Shown in pieces: positions 1-7,174 of a DNA stretch of 64,000 bases. The stretch spans positions 124,001 to 188,000 of the forward strand of contig NZ_LUKE01000001.1 of NCBI RefSeq assembly GCF_001592735.1, read 5' to 3'. Within the stretch, counting starts at the first letter, position 1. Each line of letters opens with the position of its first letter. Source of the DNA: Bdellovibrio bacteriovorus (GTDB taxonomy: Bacteria > Bdellovibrionota > Bdellovibrionia > Bdellovibrionales > Bdellovibrionaceae). The notes under the pieces were generated by a model. The model was given only the letters and a program-made list of their open reading frames with translations. It was not told where the DNA came from and did not search any database. The position numbers and the translations under genes are program-made.

Positions 1-150
1 TTGGCCTTCCACGCAGCGACGTGGGGCCGCGTAAGCAGCGCGCTGACGAAGTCCGCCCCCGCCAGAGCCCCCACCACCTACTGTTTGGGCGAATGTGCTT
101 GGAATAATAAACATCACCAATAAAATCGGTAATAAGATCTTTGCGATCAT
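1..150 (-). CDS. Secreted Gly-rich protein, 5' part only
   Basis: The first 50 codons of a minus-strand gene run off the left edge of the window. The ATG at 150-148 overlaps the TGA of the DUF4423-like gene as ATGA and has an AAGGAAG Shine-Dalgarno sequence inside that gene. The product starts with a hydrophobic signal peptide ending near FAQ (residues 20-22). A Gly-rich stretch follows (residues 25-33), then a Cys at 46 in the context RRCVEGQ. The CVEG string also opens the first repeat of the secreted protein at 1217-1666. The overlap with the upstream regulator suggests translational coupling. Function is unknown; only the N-terminus is visible. Confidence 0.75.
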   Translation of the reverse strand, partial: MIAKILLPILLVMFIIPSTFAQTVGGGGSGGGGLRQRAAYAAPRRCVEGQ

Positions 151-755
151 GTGAGGTCTTCCTTTTCGGCGTTACGAGCCATTTTCTTTTTCATTTCCAT
201 TTCAATAACGCCGGTGTGAGTCCATGAGAACAGGACATCATTGTCTTCGCGAGTCGTTAATGAGTTTTCGTGTAAATCCCGCAAAGCGCTATTCACCTTG
301 CTAACAAACTGTCGGATATGCTGACGGCTTGTCACCAACGACAGCGTGTCGTATTCATACGATCTAGCATCGGAAAGATGCGCGATAATACTGATGGTCA
401 TGGCTAAGTAGTCTTTAACGGAGATATCACCCAGACTTAAAAATTCGAAATGAGTTTCTATGCGACCGTCAGCGCGCAAGTGCCATAACCCTGAACGCAA
501 TAAACGTGTCGTGAAGTCATGATAGGCTTCCTCATCAATTCCTAATTTTTTGGCCGCTTTTTTTAACGCTTCGGTTTCTGGTGCAAGTCCCGGCAAAATA
601 CTAAACAGCGAGAACTGATAGTTCTGGCGAATCATCTCTTTGGTCGACTCTAGAATTTCTTCTGTCGTCTGGCCCTCGAAAGCGAGTGTGCTGGGGATAT
701 TACTTAGACCCCAAGACGTTAACGATTCGGAGGATGGATTGTTTTTTGTATTCAT
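147..755 (-). CDS. DUF4423/TIGR02147-like protein lacking its own HTH
   Basis: This is a 202-residue cytoplasmic protein. Residues about 65-200 follow the pattern of the C-terminal DUF4423 half of TIGR02147 proteins, a regulator family abundant in Bdellovibrio: a winged-helix-like segment (KKLGIDEE, LLRSGLW, then a short DGRIE wing) and a long helical tail. The N-terminal helix-turn-helix half of that family is absent; instead a separate XRE gene lies directly upstream and overlaps by 56 nt. The ATG at 755 has AGGA seven bases upstream; an in-frame TTG one codon earlier fits less well. The gene ends in an ATGA overlap with a secreted-protein gene. It likely acts with the XRE protein as a split regulator of that partner. 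Family assignment is by eye. Confidence 0.6.
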   Translation of the reverse strand: MNTKNNPSSESLTSWGLSNIPSTLAFEGQTTEEILESTKEMIRQNYQFSLFSILPGLAPETEALKKAAKKLGIDEEAYHDFTTRLLRSGLWHLRADGRIETHFEFLSLGDISVKDYLAMTISIIAHLSDARSYEYDTLSLVTSRQHIRQFVSKVNSALRDLHENSLTTREDNDVLFSWTHTGVIEMEMKKKMARNAEKEDLT

Positions 756-1062
756 CAAGTCGTCCTATCGTAGCTAACATGCGACTTTCAGTCCCTGGTG
801 CTTTCAAAGCGGAACCACCCAGTTCTTTGATACGCTCTTCTAACATTCCTTCCACGTCCACGCCCAAAATACCCAATAACATGAGCAATCGGTCGGAACG
901 CATCTCAACCTTCCCTTGAAAGTAAAGATTCATTTGGCTGGGTTGGATATCCAAACTGTCGGCCAAATCTTTCTGACGAATCCCCATTAAGGAACAAGCC
1001 TCGCGCACGCGCGCCATAAACTCATCACCCCTAGAAGGAGATTTAAAAGATTCTCGATTCAT
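700..1062 (-). CDS. XRE-family HTH transcriptional regulator
   Basis: This is a roughly 120-residue protein with an N-terminal helix-turn-helix of the Cro/CI type: RQKDLADSLDIQPSQMNLYFQG is the recognition region, followed by the usual fourth helix containing the MRSDRLLMLLGILGV region. A basic, helical C-terminus follows. The chosen start is the ATG at 1062 (MNRESF); an in-frame upstream start at 1098 and an internal ATG (MARVREA) are alternatives, and none has a clear Shine-Dalgarno site. It is the first gene of a minus-strand set continuing into the DUF4423-like gene and a secreted protein. It may supply DNA binding for the set. The target is unknown. Confidence 0.75.
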   Translation of the reverse strand: MNRESFKSPSRGDEFMARVREACSLMGIRQKDLADSLDIQPSQMNLYFQGKVEMRSDRLLMLLGILGVDVEGMLEERIKELGGSALKAPGTESRMLATIGRLDEYKKQSILRIVNVLGSK

Positions 1063-1146
1063 CCGACACCCATTAGCGATGTTTACTCGCAAACACAACT
1101 GTAAAATTTTCTAATCCATCGCAGAATTGCCTAAGATCGAAAATAG

Positions 1147-1174
1147 AAAAGGGAGAAGTGGCTTCTCCCTTTTC
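1147..1174 (-). terminator. Rho-independent terminator of the repeat-protein gene
   Basis: A 12-bp stem AAAAGGGAGAAG with a 4-nt loop and its complement lies 40 bp past the stop of the 1217-1666 gene. On the minus strand the stem is followed by a U-rich run (TTTTCTATTTT). Confidence 0.75.
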
Positions 1175-1216
1175 TTTGCAAAAAGCTAATAATTGAACTT
1201 TGCAGGTAACGATCAA

Positions 1217-1666
1217 TTAGTTTGCTTTGACCCATTTGCCAGCGCGGCAAACTTTAGACACATAAACCGTGTTGTCTGTTGAATTATCACGGTAAGAGTC
1301 AAGGAAACGAGCGCCTTCTTTGCAACGGTTTTTTGGAACGCGAACGTAAGCCGCGCGCTCTTCAGCCGTCATGTATGAGCCGTTAACACAAACACGGTGT
1401 GTAGTGACGTTTTGGTCGTTAACATTGTCACGCTCTGTGAAAGAAGTTGTTTGACCTTCTTTACAAGCAGGACCTGGATTGCGAACGTAAGCCGCACGTT
1501 CAGCATCCGTCATGTAAGAACCGTTTTTGCAAACGCGGAACTCGGTCACTGTTTGGTCGTTGATGTTGTCACGGTGAGTGAAAGTCGCTTTTGTACCTTC
1601 AACACATGGTTTTGCCATCGCTACAGAAGCTCCGAAAAGAGCCATTACTAGAACTAGTGCTTTCAT
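1217..1666 (-). CDS. Secreted protein with three 47-residue Cys repeats
   Basis: A 149-residue exported protein. The signal peptide is MKALVLVMALFGASVAMA. The mature part is three tandem repeats starting at Cys21, Cys68 and Cys115, an exact 47-residue period. Each repeat has a second Cys exactly 25 residues later (46, 93, 140), suggesting one disulphide per repeat. The shared pattern is CxEG, RDN, D, V, a VC pair, NGSYMT and ERAAYVR; the third repeat is shorter at its end and more diverged. GGGAGAAG upstream of the ATG at 1666 fixes the start. The gene has its own terminator. No family is recognised; the repeats could form a small beta-rich extracellular fold. The CVEG motif is shared with the truncated protein at 1-150. 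Confidence 0.85.
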   Translation of the reverse strand: MKALVLVMALFGASVAMAKPCVEGTKATFTHRDNINDQTVTEFRVCKNGSYMTDAERAAYVRNPGPACKEGQTTSFTERDNVNDQNVTTHRVCVNGSYMTAEERAAYVRVPKNRCKEGARFLDSYRDNSTDNTVYVSKVCRAGKWVKAN

Positions 1667-1886
1667 TTTACTTCTCCCATTAGGTTGGTTTGTTTGTTCT
1701 CTTCTTTGTGAGGAAAGGTTTATTCCCGAAAAATGGAACTCACAAACGCAGACACGCAGCTGCAAAATAATCGAAAACGATAACGAAAAATGCCTAAACC
1801 ACTGATTTGACTCGATGTCGGTTTAAGAAATGATAGACACTTTGGCCACCAAGCATTAGATTGTGAGCATTACACAAGGATAATAC

Positions 1887-2618
1887 ATGCGCACTGACGG
1901 ACGTCTCTTTGATCAATTACGTGAAATTAAAATCACCCCGAATGTTTCTGAATATGCAGAAGGTTCTTGCATTGTCGAGTTCGGCAGAACTCGCGTTTTG
2001 TGCACAGCCACTTACGAACCCAAAGCTCCGCAATGGTTGATGGGGTCCGGCGCTGGCTGGGTGACGGCCGAGTACGGCATGCTTCCTCGCTCAACACACA
2101 CTCGTATTAAGCGTGAAAAATCAATGACCGGGGGTCGCACCCAAGAAATCTCTCGCTTGATTGGCCGCTCTTTGCGAGCCGCCGTCAATTTAAAACTTTT
2201 AGGTGAACGTCAAATCATCGTCGACTGTGACGTATTAAACGCCGATGGCGGCACTCGCACGGCTTCCGTGACCGGCGGCTATGTCGCTTTGGCTTTAGCT
2301 TGTAAAAAACTTTTAGCGGTCAGCGAAATCAAAGCTATGCCGTTAGTAAATTACGTTTCAGCGATCAGCGTGGGACTTCACAACGAAAACATTCTTTTGG
2401 ACTTAAATTACGAAGAAGACTCGGCCATTGGCACTGATATGAATTTCGTGATGACCGGTAGCGGTCAATTTGTGGAAGTTCAAGGAACAGCGGAACACAC
2501 TCCGTTTTCGCGTCAGCAGCTAAATGCGATGATGGATGTGGCTGAAAAAGGCTGTAAAGAGCTTTTCATTCACCAAGCCGCCGTGATGGGCGAAATTTAC
2601 CGTTTGGCCGGAAAGTAG
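1887..2618 (+). CDS. rph: Ribonuclease PH
   Basis: A 243-residue protein of typical length. It is a phosphate-dependent 3' exoribonuclease that trims tRNA 3' ends. The N-terminus (RTDGR followed by the ITP segment) and the core motifs TAEYGMLPRST, GGRTQEISRLIGRSLRA and DCDVLNADGGTRTASVTGG match the family and carry the phosphate and RNA-binding residues. The start is ATG at 1887, preceded by AAGGATAATAC. It lies 9 bp ahead of rdgB on the same strand. This rph-rdgB pairing is seen in many bacteria and fits an RNA and nucleotide quality-control operon. Confidence 0.96.
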   Translation: MRTDGRLFDQLREIKITPNVSEYAEGSCIVEFGRTRVLCTATYEPKAPQWLMGSGAGWVTAEYGMLPRSTHTRIKREKSMTGGRTQEISRLIGRSLRAAVNLKLLGERQIIVDCDVLNADGGTRTASVTGGYVALALACKKLLAVSEIKAMPLVNYVSAISVGLHNENILLDLNYEEDSAIGTDMNFVMTGSGQFVEVQGTAEHTPFSRQQLNAMMDVAEKGCKELFIHQAAVMGEIYRLAGK

Positions 2619-2627
2619 GTTTTAAAG

Positions 2628-3218
2628 ATGGAACTTTGGATTGCGACCGGAAATAAAGGCAAACTTTCAGAATATAAACTTTTATTACGCGAACTTGCGG
2701 ATTTAAAAATCTTTTCTCAAAGTGACATCGCGTCCTTCACTCCCCGCCCGGAAGACGGCAAAACCTTTGAAGACAATGCCCGTATTAAAGCTAAAACTTT
2801 GCATGCGGTGAAAAATAACGCCTATGTTTTAGGTGAAGATTCTGGCCTTGTGGTTGAGGGACTTAATGGTTTACCAGGAATTCATTCGGCTCGTTATGCT
2901 GGGCCTAAAGCTTCAGACAGCGAAAATGTTTCTAAGCTTTTAAAAATGATGACCTTAAAGCCCATGCAAAATCGCAATGCAAAATTTGTGGCCTCCGTGG
3001 TGGTTTACACCCCCACTGGTGAAGAATGGATTTTCACGGGCGAAATGAAGGGCACGATTGCTTCAAAACCGGCTGGGTTGCATGGTTTTGGCTATGACCC
3101 GGTGTTTATCCCCGAGGGACAAACCCAAACTTTGGCGGAACTGGGTGCGGGATACAAAAATCAACATTCGCACCGTACGCAAGCCACCAAACAGTTTTTG
3201 GCTAAACTTCAAGTTTAG
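2628..3218 (+). CDS. rdgB: XTP/dITP pyrophosphatase (Ham1/RdgB)
   Basis: A 196-residue house-cleaning enzyme that hydrolyses non-canonical purine triphosphates (ITP, dITP, XTP) to monophosphates and so prevents their incorporation. Family motifs are visible: ATGNKGKLSEYK at the N-terminus (nucleotide-binding loop), GEDSGLVVEGLNGLPGIHSARYAG (catalytic Asp and metal-binding region) and HGFGYDPVF. The RBS TTAAAGATG is modest, and the 9-bp gap from rph suggests cotranscription. It converges on the patatin gene, which ends 5 bp downstream on the other strand. Confidence 0.95.
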   Translation: MELWIATGNKGKLSEYKLLLRELADLKIFSQSDIASFTPRPEDGKTFEDNARIKAKTLHAVKNNAYVLGEDSGLVVEGLNGLPGIHSARYAGPKASDSENVSKLLKMMTLKPMQNRNAKFVASVVVYTPTGEEWIFTGEMKGTIASKPAGLHGFGYDPVFIPEGQTQTLAELGAGYKNQHSHRTQATKQFLAKLQV

Positions 3219-3222
3219 TTAT

Positions 3223-4398
3223 TTAACGAAAATCATGTTCCAGGCGCAAAGCGGATTTTTTTGTTTTTGGCATTAAGATCTGGGCAATGCGCTCTTTTTC
3301 TTTCATGCCATCGGCAAATCCAATATCTATCAATTGTCGACAGTAGCTGGGCGTAAAAAGCAGATAGCTCATCATCTCAGCCGACTCATCTAAAGACCCA
3401 GGGCCTTTTAATAAATATCTGATCATACGCGGCAGTTCGGATTTTCTTTTTGATGCGATTTCGGCAAAATCCACCGACGGTGAAATCCATAAATGTTCTA
3501 TTTCATGCAAAGCCACGCGCGCGCGTTCTTTAGCACTCAGCAGACGATAATTTTTGTTGATGTTATCAAGTCGCTGCACATCAGCCTCAAGTCCGTCCAT
3601 CATCACGGCGTTCATTAATACGTCAGCCACCCTAGATACGGTGGGAATTTCTTCGCCCTTGTTATGATGATACTTAAAACTTGTGTCCTGCCGACGGCGC
3701 ACACCGATCGCGATTAATTTTTCCGCACCCATATAAATCGCCGGCCCACAGGGAGACTGATTGCGGATGCAGCCATCACCGTAATACCGCTCCCCGATTT
3801 TAATCGGTGGAAAAAGCAATGGAATCGCCGAAGAAGCCATAATGTGTTCGGGCCCTAGAATGGCGCGCTCACTGCGATGCATGCCGCGCTCCCAGGGGTG
3901 CAAGTCCTTGGCCCCTTGGAAAAACGTGACGGTCGAAATACTTTCGTATTCTAAGGCCGAAATGCCGACGGCGTGTAAAGTGCCTTTTTTAATTTTCTTT
4001 TCGATTTCTTCAAAATGGCATTTCTGCGACAGATACCCGTGCAAGGGCTGGGTACTTAAGAGCGAACGCAAGGCTTGATCTTTTTTCGAGCTACCCAAGG
4101 AAAGCTCTGTCATCCATTGCAAACCACCCCGCGAGAGCGCCATAAAGTCGGCATAAAATATTTGATCACTGTCAATATCCCGCCAGGAATCAGCCAAGCG
4201 CGTGGCACTTGTCACAAAATCATCTGACGTGGCCGCAAGCATCCCGACGTTAATCGCGCCGGCACTGACGCCGGAATAAATTTGAAAAGGATCTCGCACA
4301 TGAATCTTTTGAGCGATATGTGCAATAGCAGCAAGCACGCCAGCCTGATAGGCTCCGCGAGCTCCTCCACCTGAAAGCACAAGACCTAAGCGGGACAT
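3223..4398 (-). CDS. Patatin-like phospholipase
   Basis: A 391-residue protein with a complete patatin Ser-Asp dyad. The oxyanion loop is SGGGARGAYQAG (residues 9-20), the nucleophile elbow is GVSAG with Ser45, and the catalytic Asp208 is in YGDGCIRNQSP. It is predicted to cleave acyl chains from phospholipids. There is no clear signal peptide: the patatin fold starts at residue 2. The start at ATG 4398 follows GAGGTGCAAGT. The C-terminal 180 residues beyond the dyad are helical and charged. Bacterial patatins of this type include secreted ExoU-like effectors and cytosolic or inner-membrane housekeeping lipases. Prey-membrane damage is possible but is inference. Confidence 0.92.
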   Translation of the reverse strand: MSRLGLVLSGGGARGAYQAGVLAAIAHIAQKIHVRDPFQIYSGVSAGAINVGMLAATSDDFVTSATRLADSWRDIDSDQIFYADFMALSRGGLQWMTELSLGSSKKDQALRSLLSTQPLHGYLSQKCHFEEIEKKIKKGTLHAVGISALEYESISTVTFFQGAKDLHPWERGMHRSERAILGPEHIMASSAIPLLFPPIKIGERYYGDGCIRNQSPCGPAIYMGAEKLIAIGVRRRQDTSFKYHHNKGEEIPTVSRVADVLMNAVMMDGLEADVQRLDNINKNYRLLSAKERARVALHEIEHLWISPSVDFAEIASKRKSELPRMIRYLLKGPGSLDESAEMMSYLLFTPSYCRQLIDIGFADGMKEKERIAQILMPKTKKSALRLEHDFR

Positions 4399-4511
4399 AC
4401 TTGCACCTCAATACCGATTATAGAAGCCTTGTCTTGGAGGGAAAATCTCGCAATCGTGTATCAGCTGAAATACAAATATTTAACACGGCGATGGACTAGA
4501 CAACCGCAGGA

Positions 4512-4826
4512 TCAGGCTATTTTCAGGTGAACTTTCATTTTTATGCCTAAGCGATCCAATTCGTCTTGGACCGCAAGTTGCACAAAAACAATTTCAGAAT
4601 GACCTAAAGCTTTCGCAAACTTCTTGGCTCTTTCTACACTTACGACCTTAAGACCTTTTTCAATTTGGGAAAGATGGTTTTGAGAAATTCCAAGCTTTTT
4701 AGCGTACTGAACTTGGGTTTTCTCATCACTAAGGCGAAGAGCAGCAATTGCGCGGCCCAATGTCATAGGTCCTGATAACTTTTCGAAAAACTCTAAGGCA
4801 TCGACATTTCTTTTAGCGGTAGTCAT
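4512..4826 (-). CDS. XRE-family antitoxin
   Basis: A 104-residue protein with an HTH domain at about residues 35-80 (QVQYAKKLGISQNHLSQIEKG). It probably neutralises the upstream RelE/HigB-like toxin and represses the operon. It overlaps the toxin gene by 14 nt, with toxin first and antitoxin second as in higBA-type systems. The ATG at 4826 lies inside the last codons of the toxin. There is no separate promoter space, so it is presumably translated from the toxin mRNA. Confidence 0.85.
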   Translation of the reverse strand: MTTAKRNVDALEFFEKLSGPMTLGRAIAALRLSDEKTQVQYAKKLGISQNHLSQIEKGLKVVSVERAKKFAKALGHSEIVFVQLAVQDELDRLGIKMKVHLKIA

Positions 4827-5097
4827 GTTTATTCACCTCAATAATTTCTATAAATTCAATTTCGCCATTATCTTTTATCTCATAAATGGCTCGATAAGAT
4901 CGATTTAATCGAATGGATCGTTGCCTTCGGTGAACTCCCACTAGCGGCTCATCGTGGTATCCAGAAATCTTCCTCATCTCTGCAAGGCCCTTGGTTCGAA
5001 CTCCAAAAACCCAAAGATGAAAGTTATCCCGCACATGATGCGGCAGCTTCGAAACTTGCTTTTGCGCTGTCCGAGACAGCTCAACAACATAAATCAC
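4813..5097 (-). CDS. RelE/HigB-family mRNA interferase toxin
   Basis: A 94-residue basic protein of the RelE/ParE superfamily. It has an N-terminal amphipathic helix with AQKQVSKLP, a beta hairpin with the GLAEMRKISGYHDEPL segment, and a C-terminal sheet with RSIRLNRSYRAIYEI and EIIEVNKHDY. The Arg and His/Tyr-rich C-terminus fits the ribosome-dependent RNase members. The start is GTG at 5097, with GAGG seven bases upstream. Upstream lies a 7-bp inverted repeat (5115-5141) suitable as an operator. Activity against the host ribosome is inferred from the family. Confidence 0.85.
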   Translation of the reverse strand: MIYVVELSRTAQKQVSKLPHHVRDNFHLWVFGVRTKGLAEMRKISGYHDEPLVGVHRRQRSIRLNRSYRAIYEIKDNGEIEFIEIIEVNKHDYR

Positions 5098-5114
5098 AAT
5101 ATTACCTCATAGGT

Positions 5115-5141
5115 GATATTTAGTCAATAATGCAAAATATC
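5115..5141. promoter_or_regulatory. Candidate operator of the toxin-antitoxin operon
   Basis: The inverted repeat GATATTT, 13-nt spacer, AAATATC lies 18 bp upstream of the toxin start. Its position fits a binding site for the XRE antitoxin. A 12-bp palindrome CCTGGTACCAGG follows at 5151-5162. No promoter is convincingly seen. Confidence 0.35.
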
Positions 5142-5326
5142 GCCTGCGATCCTGGTACCAGGCTAAAACCCACGTATTTTCGATCACAATAACCACTAAA
5201 AACGAATAACGGACCAGACAGCCTCGACAACGCAGCCAATCGGGCATTTTTCACTGACCGCTTGAAAATAAGAAAGCCCTTTGTTACCGTTGCGAAACTG
5301 CACTTTTAACTCTAGGAGACTCACGA

Positions 5327-6274
5327 GTGATGAAGGGCCTAAAAATCTTTACAGCCAATTCCAATCCCAATTTAGCAAAACAAGTGGCTCAAGCTGCCGG
5401 TATCGAGCTTGGCTACTGCGAAGTCAGCACTTTTGCTGACGGCGAAATACAAGTTGAAATTCACGAGAGCGTTCGTGGACAACATGTCTTTGTTGTACAA
5501 AGTACATGTCCTCCGGTGAACCAAAGCTATATGGAGCTTTTCGTGATGCTCGACGCCTTACGCAGAGCCTCGGCGGCTTCGATCACGGCAGTCATCCCCT
5601 ATTTCGGGTATGCTCGCCAGGATCGTAAAGTCGCTCCGCGGGCCCCGATCTCAGCCAAGCTTATGGCCGATCTGATCACGACGGCCGGCGCGGACCGGGT
5701 GGTTTCGGTCGATCTGCATGCCGCCCAAATCCAAGGATTTTTCAATGTTCCGGTGGACCATTTGTTCGCCATTCCGACTTTATCTCGGGCTTGGCGTGAA
5801 ACCCATGGCGAGGGCGCTGAATTTGTCGCGGTGAGTCCAGACGCTGGTGGCGTTGAAAGAACCCGTGCTTTTGCCAAAAGAATCAATGCCTCCATTGCCA
5901 TTATCGATAAACGCCGTTCCGGCCCTAATGAGGCAAAAGCCTTGCATTTAATTGGGGATGTTACGGGTAAAACCGCCGTGATCGTGGATGACATGATTGA
6001 TACGGCGGGAACTCTTACACAAGCGGTTGACAGCCTCATAAAAAATGGTGCAAAACGTGTGTTCGCCGTAGCTACGCATGCCGTTTTATCCGGCCCTGCG
6101 ATCTCTCGTTTGAAGGAAAGCCCTATTGAAAAAGTATGGGTCACCGACACGATTCCGTTATCGGAAGCCGGGGCGAAATGTGGAAAAATCGAAGTTGTTT
6201 CCGTAGCGCCCGTTTTGGCCGAAGCAATTAAGAGAATCCACGGGAATGACTCTGTCAGCTCGTTGTTTGATTAA
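5327..6274 (+). CDS. prs: Ribose-phosphate pyrophosphokinase (PRPP synthetase)
   Basis: A 315-residue protein of standard length for class I enzymes, making PRPP from ribose-5-phosphate and ATP. Visible motifs are FADGEIQVEI, the ATP loop YFGYARQDRK, the metal-binding VSVDLHAAQIQGFF, the flexible-loop region (KRR) and the PRPP-binding VIVDDMIDTAGTL. Two adjacent starts are possible: GTG at 5327 or ATG at 5330, with TAGGAG upstream favouring the GTG by spacing (8 bases). It is followed by rplY, pth and ychF, a conserved proteobacterial neighbourhood. Confidence 0.97.
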   Translation: MMKGLKIFTANSNPNLAKQVAQAAGIELGYCEVSTFADGEIQVEIHESVRGQHVFVVQSTCPPVNQSYMELFVMLDALRRASAASITAVIPYFGYARQDRKVAPRAPISAKLMADLITTAGADRVVSVDLHAAQIQGFFNVPVDHLFAIPTLSRAWRETHGEGAEFVAVSPDAGGVERTRAFAKRINASIAIIDKRRSGPNEAKALHLIGDVTGKTAVIVDDMIDTAGTLTQAVDSLIKNGAKRVFAVATHAVLSGPAISRLKESPIEKVWVTDTIPLSEAGAKCGKIEVVSVAPVLAEAIKRIHGNDSVSSLFD

Positions 6275-6298
6275 ACGGCGGACGCCGGCAGAGCGCAG

Positions 6299-6350
6299 GC
6301 GCCTTCGGGCGCCGGAGCTGAAGCAGTAACTCAATTCGCCGAAAGGCGAA
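6299..6350 (+). promoter_or_regulatory. Two hairpins in the prs-rplY gap
   Basis: GGCGCC-TTCG-GGCGCC (6299-6314) and TTCGCC-GAAA-GGCGAA (6335-6350) are perfect 6-bp stems with stable tetraloops. The second is followed by ACTTTATTAA, only weakly U-rich. They could attenuate transcription between prs and rplY or form the L25 mRNA leader. They are not classic strong terminators. Confidence 0.4.
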
Positions 6351-6391
6351 ACTTTATTAACAACCTTTCTATTGGACTAGAGGGAAAAAAC

Positions 6392-7042
6392 ATGAAAAAC
6401 AGAATCGAACTTGATGTACAAGCTCGTGAAATCGGTAAACACAACAGCCGCACTCTTCGCACAAATCGCCAAGTGCCTGCGGTTATCTATGGCGCCGTTG
6501 AGCCTATCAACGTAGCAGTGGGTGAAAAAGAAATCGTAAAATTCAACACTCGCGCTTACGAAAATGCTCTTTTCACATTGAAAAGCCCCGTTAAGAACGC
6601 CAACGGTATCGTTGTTCTTATCAAATCCGTAGACGTACACCCTCTTTCACGTCGCCCACAACACGTTGACTTCTTTGCTCTTGATCTTAAAAAATCAGTT
6701 CGCGTTAACGTTGAGGTTCGTCTTGAAGGTAAACCAATTGGTTTGTCTGAAGGCGGTCTATTGAACGTCGTTCTTCGTTCTGTTGAGGTTGAAGTTCTTC
6801 CAACAGACATCCCAGAGTTCATCTCTGCAGACGTTTCTAACCTAGGCGTTGGCGATGCTCTTCACGTTTCTGATCTTAAAGTGACTGGTTCTACAAAAAT
6901 CATCACGGGCGCAGAACAAACTATCGCCGTTGTTAACACGCAAGAAGAAGAAGTTGTTGCAGCTCCAGCTGCGGCTGCTGCTCCTGCCGCTGCGGCTGCC
7001 GCTCCAGCTGCTGCTGCTGCAAAAGCTCCAGCTAAAAAGTAA
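6392..7042 (+). CDS. rplY: 50S ribosomal protein L25, long CTC form
   Basis: A 216-residue protein of the L25/CTC family that binds 5S rRNA. Residues 1-90 form the L25 domain (RTLRTNRQVPAVIYG, SVDVHPLSRRPQHVDFF). Residues 95-185 are the extra CTC-type beta domain (VRVNVEVRLEGKPIG, VEVLPTDIPEFI). The C-terminal 28 residues are almost all Ala and Pro ending in KAPAKK, a low-complexity tail common in long L25 proteins. The RBS AGAGGGAAAAAAC precedes ATG 6392. The prs-rplY-pth-ychF order is conserved. Confidence 0.95.
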   Translation: MKNRIELDVQAREIGKHNSRTLRTNRQVPAVIYGAVEPINVAVGEKEIVKFNTRAYENALFTLKSPVKNANGIVVLIKSVDVHPLSRRPQHVDFFALDLKKSVRVNVEVRLEGKPIGLSEGGLLNVVLRSVEVEVLPTDIPEFISADVSNLGVGDALHVSDLKVTGSTKIITGAEQTIAVVNTQEEEVVAAPAAAAAPAAAAAAPAAAAAKAPAKK

Positions 7043-7133
7043 TTTGACGCTCGCTTTAGCGAGGGTCCTAAAGACCTTCGCTAAAAAGAAAATCAAAAGT
7101 CCCGATGAAAATAATCAAAACCTCGGGACCGTT

Positions 7134-7159
7134 AAAAGGCAGCGCCAGCTGCCTTTTCT
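7134..7159 (+). terminator. Terminator-like hairpin between rplY and pth
   Basis: A 10-bp perfect stem AAAAGGCAGC, loop GCCA, GCTGCCTTTT, then CTATT. It ends only 15 bp before the pth ATG, so it either ends rplY transcripts partially or shapes the pth leader. Two further inverted repeats lie just upstream: CTCGC-TTTA-GCGAG near 7050 and GTCCCGA...TCGGGAC at about 7099-7129. Confidence 0.6.
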
Positions 7160-7174
7160 ATTAAAGGCTTAGTT

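Noticed and set aside
147-1062. Split TIGR02147 gene as a frameshifted pseudogene
   Set aside because: The downstream gene has its own start and AGGA site, and its N-terminus reads as ordinary protein. The two pieces are not separated by a simple one-base slip with good continuity, so two genes are more likely.
1806-1835. Sigma-70-like promoter TTGACT upstream of rph
   Set aside because: No acceptable -10 box lies 16-18 bp downstream, so the match is probably chance.
5080-5130. TTGACT-17-TAATAT promoter for the toxin gene
   Set aside because: The -10 box ends at the start codon. A GAGG Shine-Dalgarno site lies within it, so a real promoter must be further upstream.
5599-6150. Long minus-strand ORF inside prs
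   Set aside because: Shadow of the conserved prs reading frame; codon pattern and composition unlike neighbouring proteins.
6930-7172. Leu/Gln-rich ORF at the end of rplY
   Set aside because: Frame-shifted reading of the Ala/Pro codon run of L25; low-complexity artefact.
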